A stretch of DNA of 7,597 nt, taken from NCBI GenBank assembly GCA_035639875.1, contig DASQXE010000130.1, forward strand, positions 1-7,597, written 5' to 3'. Below, piece after piece: positions 1-5,882 of this stretch. Made by a program: the position numbers and the translations under genes. Under the pieces are notes generated by a model. That model saw only the letters and a list, made by a program, of their open reading frames with translations. It ran no database searches and had not been told where the DNA came from. Source of the stretch: JAIBJP01 sp035639875. GTDB lineage: Bacteria > Actinomycetota > Thermoleophilia > Gaiellales > Gaiellaceae. Position 1 is the stretch's first letter; each line of letters opens with the position of its first letter.

Positions 1-1
1 C

Positions 2-727
2 GAGCGCGCCGAGCTCGTGCGCGTGGCCGACTCGGCCCTCTACCTGGCCAAGGAGCACGGCAAGAACCGCGTGCGCGTCTACCGCCCCGACCTGCTCGAG
101 CTGGCCGAGCTGCGGAGATTGGCCGAGGGACCCGACCGGGCCGCGCGCCTGCGCGCGGCCGCCTCGCTCGCGCACGCGGTCGATGCGCGCGATGCCTACA
201 CGGGCTCGCACTCCTACATGGTCGGGGAGCTGGCCGCGCGCGTGGCCAAGCACATGGGCCTCGAGGCGGAGCAGATCGAGCTCACGCGCCTGGCCGGCTC
301 CCTGCACGACCTGGGCAAGCTGGCCATCCCCGAGGAGATCCTGCGCAAGCCCGGGCCCCTGAACGAGGCCGAGCGGCTCGTGCTCGAGCGCCATCCCCAG
401 ATCGGCTTTCGCATGCTCGACTCGCTCGGGGTCGAGCCGGTCGCCTCCTGGGTCCTGCACCACCACGAGCGCTGGGACGGGGACGGCTACCCTGACCGCC
501 TGGGCGGGGAGCGCATTCCGCTCGGCTCGCGCATCCTGCTCGTCGCCGATGCCTACGACGCGATGACGACCGACCGCGTCTACCGCTCGCGGTTCTCGCA
601 CGAGCGCGCCATCGCCGAGCTCGAGCGCTGCGCGGGCACGCAGTTCGATCCCGACGTCGTCTCCGCCTTCAAGGAGGAGTTCGACGAGCCGAGGCGACCC
701 GCGCTGGTCGTGCTCGAGTCCGCGTAG
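2..727 (+). CDS. GGDEF/HD-GYP cyclic-di-GMP signalling protein, 5' truncated by the window edge
   Basis: The reading frame is open from base 2, so the gene starts upstream; 241 residues are visible. Residues 1-27 resemble the end of a GGDEF domain (AELVRVADSALYLAKEHGKNR, a typical last helix and strand). A charged, Ala/Arg-rich linker follows to about residue 55, then a complete HD-GYP domain. I see its first metal-ligand His in GSHS (H70), the HD pair in LHDLGK (H102, D103, K106), IPEEIL, KPGPLN, a further His at 131, HHHERWDGDGYP (153-164, with the GYP triplet) and VADAYDAMTTDRVYR. HD-GYP domains are metal-dependent phosphodiesterases that hydrolyse c-di-GMP; since all signature residues are present, activity is likely. 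Whether the GGDEF part is catalytic or degenerate cannot be seen. Sensor or membrane domains, if any, are upstream. The next gene starts 27 bases downstream without an obvious terminator between them. Confidence 0.93.
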   Translation, partial: ERAELVRVADSALYLAKEHGKNRVRVYRPDLLELAELRRLAEGPDRAARLRAAASLAHAVDARDAYTGSHSYMVGELAARVAKHMGLEAEQIELTRLAGSLHDLGKLAIPEEILRKPGPLNEAERLVLERHPQIGFRMLDSLGVEPVASWVLHHHERWDGDGYPDRLGGERIPLGSRILLVADAYDAMTTDRVYRSRFSHERAIAELERCAGTQFDPDVVSAFKEEFDEPRRPALVVLESA

Positions 728-741
728 CCGGCCCCAAGGCG

Positions 742-764
742 TAATCTCAGCGGCATGCGCCGCT
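742..764 (+). promoter_or_regulatory. Possible leaderless promoter and start-codon hairpin of the first paralog gene
   Basis: TAATCT at 742-747 fits the TANNNT form of a -10 element and ends seven bases before the ATG at 755, which would put the transcription start at or next to the start codon. No Shine-Dalgarno sequence lies at normal distance; the only purine-rich stretch, AAGG at 735-738, is 16 bases away. The ATG also sits in the loop of a short inverted repeat, AGCGGC-ATGC-GCCGCT (749-764). No convincing -35 hexamer is visible. Leaderless transcription is common in actinobacteria, but this assignment is inference from spacing only. Confidence 0.35.
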
Positions 765-1738
765 GGCCCACCTGGCTGGTCGTCGGCGCGCTCGTCGCGC
801 TCGGGGCGTTTGCGGCCGCCGACGCTCTGCGCGGAGGCGGAACGAAGCGCATCCAAGAGAAGTCAACCCGCGGAGCGCTGATCCCGCCCAACGAGCCGGC
901 GGGCAGCGCCATGAACGGAGTTCTTTACTACACCGACGAGGGCTGCGTGCTGCGAGCGCTCGAGCTGCCGAACTTGCACGCGGTGCAGGCGCCGCGCTGG
1001 CGGCACTGTCACTTCTCCATGGCGCCGCACGAAGCGCTCCTCGGCGACCCGCGCGCGATCTGGAGCCCAGAAGGCGGGATCTACGCGGTCGAGACGCGCA
1101 CGGGCATCAAGCTCGCCTCGCCGGCCTCTGCCGAGACGATCGCGGTTCACGGCCACGCGCCGGCCTTCATGCCCGACGGCACGTTCACCTATGCGCGACA
1201 CGGATCCATCGTGGCGTGGACGACTACTTGCCCACCGGGGGCGCAGCTCTTCACGCTCCCGAACGACAACGCGACCGCGCGGTGCGCAGAGACACTTTTC
1301 GACCGCCGAACCCTCGGATTCGCGGTGCCGACCGACTCGCCCCGGATCGCCGGTCTCGTCTGGCTGAGCTTGAGCAGGGTCGCTGCAGTCCTTGGTGTGA
1401 CGTCGCCTCCGCTCGGGACCCAGGAATACATCAGCGTCCTCGAGGGACGGCGAACCGTCGCCTCGATTGGGCGTGGAATCGACCTGCGCATCGAGGCGAG
1501 CCCCCGGGGCGGCTACTTCGCAGCCTGGTTCGGGGATCAGCTCTTCACGATCCGCGACCGCAACGGGGATGCCATCAGCTTCCCACCGCTCCGCGACGTC
1601 CGCGCTCTCGCCTGGTCGCCGGACGAACGATGGACGGCGGCCGCGACGGCTCACTCGGTCTACGTCTTCCGCACAAACGAAGGCGAGGCGCGCCTGCGCA
1701 GGCTCGACATCCAGGCGCACGACCTCGCCTGGCGCTGA
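755..1738 (+). CDS. Membrane-anchored beta-propeller-like protein of unknown function (paralog A)
   Basis: I do not recognise a named family. The 327-residue protein begins MRRWPTWLVVGALVALGAFA, a short basic end followed by one hydrophobic segment (about residues 7-24), best read as an uncleaved signal anchor with the rest outside the membrane. The body has repeated strand-rich units with WSPEGG (103-108), MPDGTFTY (139-146) and AWSPDERWTAAA (286-297), the style of TolB/WD40-like propellers. It shows no catalytic motif. Cys64 and Cys85 match a Cys pair with the same spacing in the downstream paralog and could form a disulfide. Paralog B resembles this protein along its whole length, so the pair arose by tandem duplication. 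The TGA stop overlaps the next ATG by one base, implying co-transcription and coupled translation. The ATG at 755 is the first start in this frame. A role as a surface sensor or scaffold is possible but unproven. Confidence 0.8.
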   Translation: MRRWPTWLVVGALVALGAFAAADALRGGGTKRIQEKSTRGALIPPNEPAGSAMNGVLYYTDEGCVLRALELPNLHAVQAPRWRHCHFSMAPHEALLGDPRAIWSPEGGIYAVETRTGIKLASPASAETIAVHGHAPAFMPDGTFTYARHGSIVAWTTTCPPGAQLFTLPNDNATARCAETLFDRRTLGFAVPTDSPRIAGLVWLSLSRVAAVLGVTSPPLGTQEYISVLEGRRTVASIGRGIDLRIEASPRGGYFAAWFGDQLFTIRDRNGDAISFPPLRDVRALAWSPDERWTAAATAHSVYVFRTNEGEARLRRLDIQAHDLAWR

Positions 1739-2640
1739 TGCGACGGTTACCGAGCTGGCTCATCGTCGGCGCCGTCGGAATCCTCGTCGCGCTCGCGGCA
1801 GCCGACGCGATTAGGCCCCATACGGAATCGAAATCAGCTCCTACGCAGACCGGAGTGACGGCGGTCCCCGCACTCACGGGTGTGCTCGTCGTCGCGGGCC
1901 CCGACTGCTCCGCGTCTGCGGTCCGGCTTCGCGACCTGGCCGAGCGGAACCCCCCGCGCCGGACCGACTGCGGCGGCCTTCTCTGGTCTCGGGACGGGAC
2001 GCTCGCGGCCCGCTGCACCCAGGACAACGGCACCGCGGTCTTCGATGCCGGCCTCGATTTCACCGCGCGAACCGCGGGGTGCGCTTTCGGGTGGCGGCCG
2101 GACGGCGCGCTGTCGCTCATTCGTAACGGTGACGTCGTCCTGTGGCGGCGACACGGCCAAGTGCGCACCGTCCTCACCCACGCGCAGCTCGTCGCGCAGC
2201 TGAAGGGCGGGGCTGAACGCCTCGAGCGGCCCGAGACCTACCGCTTCGTCGAGGTGAGCTGGGGAGACGACTCGAGCTTCGCCGCCATCCTCCAGGGCGA
2301 TCGACCCTGGGAAACGGCCATCGCGCGGTTCACGAACGGCACGCTCGACTGGCTCGTTCCTGCCTTCGGCTCCCACGCTGAAGGGCTCCGCGCGAGTGCG
2401 GGAGGCGGCGTCGCCTTCGCCCGCCTCGGCCCGGGACGGGAATACCGGGTGCTCAATGCGAACGGCCGAGAGGTCCAGGTGCCCCGCATCGGCAACGCCT
2501 CAGCCTTCGCCTGGTCCCCCGATGAGCGGTGGGTGGCGATCGCGACGCGCACGAGCACGTTCCTCGCCCCTCTGGGCAGAACGAACACGGTCGAACTCCC
2601 CATCGGAGGCGAGGCTCTCGCCTGGCTGTCCGCGGGCTAG
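1738..2640 (+). CDS. Membrane-anchored beta-propeller-like protein of unknown function (paralog B)
   Basis: This 300-residue protein starts MRRLPSWLIVGAVGILVALA, nearly the same as paralog A, with one hydrophobic anchor at about residues 7-24 and an extracytoplasmic body. Shared landmarks, in the same order, are AAADAIR (20-26), GVL (48-50), Cys57 and Cys78, WSRDG (83-87), PDGALSLIRNGDVVLW (121-136, against PDGTFTYARHGSIVAW in A) and AFAWSPDERWVAIAT (256-270). The fold is probably a small beta-propeller; no enzyme motif is seen. The frame is open far upstream, from 1216, but that extension lies inside paralog A in another frame and reads as low-complexity Arg/Pro sequence. The ATG at 1738, which overlaps A's stop codon and restores the shared N-terminus, is therefore the real start. 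No Shine-Dalgarno sequence precedes it, so reinitiation after A is likely. The gene ends inside the same CTAG that ends pccB on the other strand. Confidence 0.8.
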   Translation: MRRLPSWLIVGAVGILVALAAADAIRPHTESKSAPTQTGVTAVPALTGVLVVAGPDCSASAVRLRDLAERNPPRRTDCGGLLWSRDGTLAARCTQDNGTAVFDAGLDFTARTAGCAFGWRPDGALSLIRNGDVVLWRRHGQVRTVLTHAQLVAQLKGGAERLERPETYRFVEVSWGDDSSFAAILQGDRPWETAIARFTNGTLDWLVPAFGSHAEGLRASAGGGVAFARLGPGREYRVLNANGREVQVPRIGNASAFAWSPDERWVAIATRTSTFLAPLGRTNTVELPIGGEALAWLSAG

Positions 2641-4205
2641 AGGGGGATGTTCCCGTGCTTGCGGGCCGGCCGGCGCTCGCGCTTCGTGATGGCGGTCTTC
2701 AGCGCGTCGATGAGGACCGGACGGGTGCGCCGCGGCTCGATGACGTCGTCCACGTAGCCGCGCTCGGCCGCCGTGTACGGATTGGCGAACTGCGCCTTGT
2801 AATCGTCGATCAGCTCCGCCCTTCGAGCCTCCGGGTCGGCCGCCTCCTCGATCTCCTTCCGGAAGACGATGTTGACAGCGCCCTCGGGTCCCATGACCGC
2901 CACCTCGGCGGTCGGCCAGGCGAAGTTGAGGTCTGCGCGGATGTGCTTCGAGCTCATGACGTCGTACGCTCCGCCGTAGGCCTTACGCGTGATGAGCGCG
3001 ATCTTGGGCACGGTCGCCTCGCAGTAGGCGTAGAGGAGCTTGGCGCCCTGGCGGATGATGCCGCCCCACTCCTGCGCTGTTCCAGGCAAGAAGCCCGGCA
3101 CGTCCACGAACGTGACGAGCGGGAGGTTGAACGCGTCGCAGAAGCGGACGAACCGAGCGGCCTTCACCGAGGAGTCGATGTCGAGCGTGCCCGCAAGCGC
3201 GCGCGGGTTGTTGGCGACCACGCCGATCGGATGGCCGCCGAGCCGCGCGAAGCCGCAGACGATGTTCTCCGCCCACAGCTGGTGCACCTCGAGCAGCTCG
3301 GCGTCATCGACGACGCGCTCGATGATCCCGCGCATGTCGTACGGCTTTGTCGGCTCGTCGGGGACGATGGTGTCGAGCTCGACGTCCTCGCGTCCGATGG
3401 GGTCGGACGGCTCGAAATACGGAGGCGGGTCGACGTTGTTCTGAGGCAGGAAGGAGAGGAGGTAGCGCGCGTCCTCGAGGCACGCGTCCTCATCGTCGGC
3501 GGTGAAGTGGGCGACGCCCGAACGGGATGCATGGGTGGTCGCGCCGCCGAGTTCCTCGAAGGTCACCTCTTCACCCGTGACCGTCTTCACGACCTCGGGC
3601 CCGGTGATGAACATGTACGAGCTCTCCTTGACCATGAAGACGAAGTCCGTCATCGCCGGCGAATACACGGCGCCCCCGGCTGTCGGCCCCATGACAAGTG
3701 AGACCTGCGGGATGACGCCGGAGGCCTGCACGTTGCGCCAGAAGATCTCCGCGTAGCCGCCCAGCGAGACGACGCCCTCCTGGATGCGCGCGCCGCCGGA
3801 GTCGTTGATGCCGATGACCGGGCACCCGTACTTCAAGGCCAGGTCCATGACCTTGCAGATCTTCTCGGCGAAGGCCTCGGACAGCGTTCCGCCGAAGACG
3901 GTGAAGTCTTGCGAGAAGACGAATACGCGCCGGCCGAAGATCGTTCCGTAGCCCGTGACGACCGCGTCGCCCCACGGACGCCGCTCCATCATCCCGAAAT
4001 GCGGATTCCGGTGGCGGACGAAGCGGTCGAGCTCGACGAAGCTGCCCGGGTCGAGGAGCTTCTCGATTCGTTCCCGCGCGAGCAGCTTTCCGCGTGACCG
4101 CTGGCGCTCGACCGCCTTCTCGTCGCCGGCGTGGAGGGCCTCCTCGCGCAGCCGCTCGAGCTCGTCGAGCTTGGCCCGCGTTCCCTTCCCCTCCGCCTTC
4201 GCCAC
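2637..4205 (-). CDS. pccB: Acyl-CoA carboxylase beta subunit (carboxyltransferase), probably propionyl-CoA carboxylase
   Basis: The 522-residue product is full length for the PccB/AccD5 family (about 510-540). This subunit moves the carboxyl group from biotin to acyl-CoA; with propionyl-CoA the product is methylmalonyl-CoA. The N-terminal carboxyltransferase half has GKLLARERIEKLLDPGSF (39-56), NDSGGARIQEG (134-144) and MGPTAGGAVYSPA (172-184). The C-terminal half has FVDVPGFLPGT (366-376), ATVPKIALITRKAYGGAYDVM (397-417) and the usual ending RKHGNIPL. Asp415 in GGAYDVM lies where Streptomyces PccB has Asp422, a residue linked to propionyl-CoA preference; acetyl-CoA-type subunits carry a hydrophobic residue there. 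The start is GTG at 4205 with no Shine-Dalgarno sequence; GAGAAT seven bases upstream could be a -10 of a leaderless transcript. The gene appears to stand alone: upstream is a divergent gene, and downstream it converges on paralog B with overlapping stops. The biotin carboxylase/BCCP partner is not in the window. Confidence 0.95.
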   Translation of the reverse strand: MAKAEGKGTRAKLDELERLREEALHAGDEKAVERQRSRGKLLARERIEKLLDPGSFVELDRFVRHRNPHFGMMERRPWGDAVVTGYGTIFGRRVFVFSQDFTVFGGTLSEAFAEKICKVMDLALKYGCPVIGINDSGGARIQEGVVSLGGYAEIFWRNVQASGVIPQVSLVMGPTAGGAVYSPAMTDFVFMVKESSYMFITGPEVVKTVTGEEVTFEELGGATTHASRSGVAHFTADDEDACLEDARYLLSFLPQNNVDPPPYFEPSDPIGREDVELDTIVPDEPTKPYDMRGIIERVVDDAELLEVHQLWAENIVCGFARLGGHPIGVVANNPRALAGTLDIDSSVKAARFVRFCDAFNLPLVTFVDVPGFLPGTAQEWGGIIRQGAKLLYAYCEATVPKIALITRKAYGGAYDVMSSKHIRADLNFAWPTAEVAVMGPEGAVNIVFRKEIEEAADPEARRAELIDDYKAQFANPYTAAERGYVDDVIEPRRTRPVLIDALKTAITKRERRPARKHGNIPL

Positions 4206-4212
4206 GCGGCTT

Positions 4213-4218
4213 ATTCTC
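4213..4218 (-). promoter_or_regulatory. Possible -10 element of pccB (leaderless)
   Basis: On the minus strand GAGAAT (4 of 6 matches to TATAAT) ends seven bases before the GTG start at 4205. The intervening AAGCCGC holds no ribosome binding site, which favours a leaderless transcript. I see no good -35 hexamer at 16-18 bases. The call rests on spacing alone. Confidence 0.3.
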
Positions 4219-4254
4219 GTTCACAATCGCGCGCTGTGCGGGCGCCGATGTGAG

Positions 4255-4283
4255 TTGCACCGCGCTTGCGAACCGCGTAGCTT
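4255..4283 (+). promoter_or_regulatory. Candidate housekeeping promoter of the sialidase-fold gene
   Basis: TTGCAC (4255-4260) and TAGCTT (4278-4283) are separated by exactly 17 bases, the spacing of a primary-sigma-factor promoter. Transcription would begin near 4290, giving a leader of about 24 bases that contains the ribosome binding site at 4299-4305. CTTGCG occurs twice, at 4265-4270 and 4281-4286, one copy overlapping the -10; this could be chance. The promoter lies in the 108-base divergent gap shared with pccB. Confidence 0.45.
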
Positions 4284-4298
4284 GCGCGCGACCGACTA

Positions 4299-4305
4299 GG
4301 GGAGG
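4299..4305 (+). promoter_or_regulatory. Strong ribosome binding site deciding the start at 4314
   Basis: GGGGAGG is followed by an 8-base spacer and ATG at 4314. The in-frame GTG at 4305 overlaps this purine run and has no site of its own at proper distance, so ATG 4314 is preferred. It is the only clear Shine-Dalgarno sequence among the gene starts visible in the window. Confidence 0.75.
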
Positions 4306-4313
4306 TGGCCACG

Positions 4314-5810
4314 ATGGAACGACTTCGTCGTTGCGTGTTTGCGGGTCTCTTGCTGGGCAGCCTGCTCGCGACCAGCGGGGCAGCAGGGGCCACTTATTCG
4401 ACATCCGGGCTGATAGTCGCCTCGTCGGCGAGCCCGTTCGCCGCTTGTACCGTGGGCGGAGGGCCGACCCCGGAGACGAACTATCCCAACTCCGAGCTCG
4501 AGCCGTTCGTCGACGTCAACCCGACTGACCCCGACAACATCGTCGGCGTCTACCAGCAAGACCGCTGGTCGACGGGCGGCGCGCACGGCCTCGTCGCGGC
4601 GGTCTCGCACGACGGCGGACAAACGTGGGACCACACCTGGGCGCACTTCAGCACGTGCTCCGGCGGCACGGTGGCCAACGGCGGCAACTACGACCGGGCG
4701 TCGGACCCGTGGCTGAGCTTCGCCCCGAACGGCGACCTGTACCAGATCAGCCTCTCGGCGAGCGGCGACCTGCTCACCTCGGCCATCCTCGTGAGCAAAT
4801 CGACGAACGGCGGCGACACCTGGAGCGCGCCGGTGACGCTGCGGAGTGAGCGGTCGGCCTTCCATTTCAACGACAAGGAATCGATCACCGCGGATCCCAA
4901 CGACTCGAACTTCGTCTACGCGGTCTGGGACCGCAGCCGCAAGCCGGGCGAGAACCGGAGCTTCAACGCCCTCCACTCGTTCGCGTTCCGCGGCGACATC
5001 TGGTTCGCGCGCACCACTGACGGGGGCGACAGCTGGGAGACGGCGCACCCGATCTTCGCGCCGCGGGCGAATGTTTTCTCGATCGGGAACCAAATCGCGG
5101 TCCAGCCGAACGGGACCCTCGTCGACATCTTCAACCTCTTGAAGGGATCCGGCGTGCAACCGTCGGCGCGGACGCAGTTCCAGGCCGTGATCCGCTCGAC
5201 CGACAACGGCGAGCACTGGTCGAGCCCGATCACCATCTCGAACGCCGAGCCCGTCGACGTGCGTGATCCCGACACGGGTGCCAACGTCCGCGCGGGCGAG
5301 GGCATCCCCGACATCGCTGTTAACCGCAGCAACGGGACGCTCTACGCGGTGTGGGACGACGGGCGCTTCAACGGTCGAGCGTACGATGCGATCGCATTCT
5401 CGCGCTCGACGGACGGCGGCCGGACCTGGTCGCGCCCGATCCAGGTCAACAAGACGCCGACCAACATCCCGGCGGGCGACCGGCAGGCGTTCACGCCCGC
5501 CGTGCATGTCGGCGACGACGGCACGGTCGCGGTCACGTACTACGACTTCCGTAACAACGACGGCGATCCCGGTCTGCCCACCGACGAGTGGCTGGTGCAC
5601 TGCCACAGCGGGTGTCAGAACCCGGCCAACTGGTCGGAGACCCATGTCGCAGGGTCGTTCGACATGGAGCTCGCTCCGGTCGCGCGCGGCTACTTCGTCG
5701 GCGATTACGAGGGTCTGGCCAACAGCGGGGCGGACTTCACGCCATTCTTCAGCGAGGCTGGGCCTGTCTCCGGGCAGGCCGATATCTACTTCGCCCGCGT
5801 CGGGCCGTAA
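4314..5810 (+). CDS. Secreted sialidase-fold protein with five Asp-box (BNR) repeats
   Basis: The 498-residue product has a clear signal peptide: basic MERLRR, a hydrophobic stretch, then SGAAGA at 21-26, giving likely cleavage near residue 26. Five Asp-box motifs (S-x-D-x-G-x-x-W type) occur at SHDGGQTW (98-105), STNGGDTW (163-170), TTDGGDSW (234-241), STDNGEHW (295-302) and STDGGRTW (365-372). Their 61-71 residue spacing is as expected for one per propeller blade. Each is paired with strands such as VYAVWDRSR (201-209) and LYAVWDDGRF (343-352). The C-terminus has HCHSGC (429-434), SFDMELAP and GYFVGDYEGLA (459-469), a conserved ending in actinobacterial proteins annotated as sialidase family. 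The N-terminal RIP motif of true sialidases is not visible, and I cannot assign the arginine triad, so glycosidase activity is uncertain; it may bind or cleave other glycans. Four Cys remain after cleavage (45, 115, 430, 434), possibly disulfides. Confidence 0.85.
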   Translation: MERLRRCVFAGLLLGSLLATSGAAGATYSTSGLIVASSASPFAACTVGGGPTPETNYPNSELEPFVDVNPTDPDNIVGVYQQDRWSTGGAHGLVAAVSHDGGQTWDHTWAHFSTCSGGTVANGGNYDRASDPWLSFAPNGDLYQISLSASGDLLTSAILVSKSTNGGDTWSAPVTLRSERSAFHFNDKESITADPNDSNFVYAVWDRSRKPGENRSFNALHSFAFRGDIWFARTTDGGDSWETAHPIFAPRANVFSIGNQIAVQPNGTLVDIFNLLKGSGVQPSARTQFQAVIRSTDNGEHWSSPITISNAEPVDVRDPDTGANVRAGEGIPDIAVNRSNGTLYAVWDDGRFNGRAYDAIAFSRSTDGGRTWSRPIQVNKTPTNIPAGDRQAFTPAVHVGDDGTVAVTYYDFRNNDGDPGLPTDEWLVHCHSGCQNPANWSETHVAGSFDMELAPVARGYFVGDYEGLANSGADFTPFFSEAGPVSGQADIYFARVGP

Positions 5811-5821
5811 GTAGGGAATGG

Positions 5822-5852
5822 GGAGCGGCTCCAGCCATGCTGGAGCCGCTCC
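5822..5852 (+). terminator. Perfect 14-bp hairpin, likely terminator of the sialidase-fold gene
   Basis: Bases 5822-5835 (GGAGCGGCTCCAGC) are exactly complementary to 5839-5852, with a CAT loop, starting 12 bases after the stop codon. The stem can be extended by a G-U and a G-C pair. No T-run follows (TCGCTTCGCGCG), so it resembles the U-less hairpins common in GC-rich actinobacteria; it could instead protect the 3' end. It ends 23 bases before the next start codon, so the following gene needs its own promoter. Confidence 0.75.
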
Positions 5853-5863
5853 TCGCTTCGCGC

Positions 5864-5882
5864 GATACTCGGCGCATGCGCC
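5864..5882 (+). promoter_or_regulatory. Possible leaderless promoter and palindromic start of the DUF4260 gene
   Basis: GATACT (5864-5869; 4 of 6 matches to TATAAT) ends six bases before the ATG at 5876, and there is no Shine-Dalgarno sequence. The start codon lies in the centre of the 12-base palindrome GGCGCATGCGCC (5871-5882). A -35 element would have to fall inside the arm of the preceding hairpin, and none is convincing there. The arrangement matches that before the gene at 755. Confidence 0.35.

Noticed and set aside
863..1720. 285-residue minus-strand frame opposite paralog A
   Set aside because: Low-complexity, Arg-rich antisense frame with no motif; paralog A is supported by its homology to paralog B.
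1216..1737. In-frame upstream extension of paralog B to give a 474-residue protein
   Set aside because: It lies wholly inside paralog A in another frame, reads as Arg/Pro-rich sequence, and the shared N-terminus with paralog A begins exactly at 1738.
2529..3701. 390-residue plus-strand frame across pccB
   Set aside because: It is antisense to a well-conserved gene, is rich in Arg/Val/Asp with no recognisable motif, and is typical of open antisense frames in GC-rich DNA.
4305..4313. GTG start for the sialidase-fold gene
   Set aside because: This GTG overlaps the ribosome binding site itself; ATG 4314 is correctly spaced from it.
3571..4404. 277-residue minus-strand frame overlapping the start of pccB
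   Set aside because: It overlaps pccB in a different frame, is Arg/Gly-rich, and crosses the divergent promoter region.
4296..5645. 449-residue minus-strand frame across the sialidase-fold gene
   Set aside because: Repetitive Arg/Val/Ala/Asp composition with no domain; the plus-strand gene has a signal peptide and five Asp boxes.
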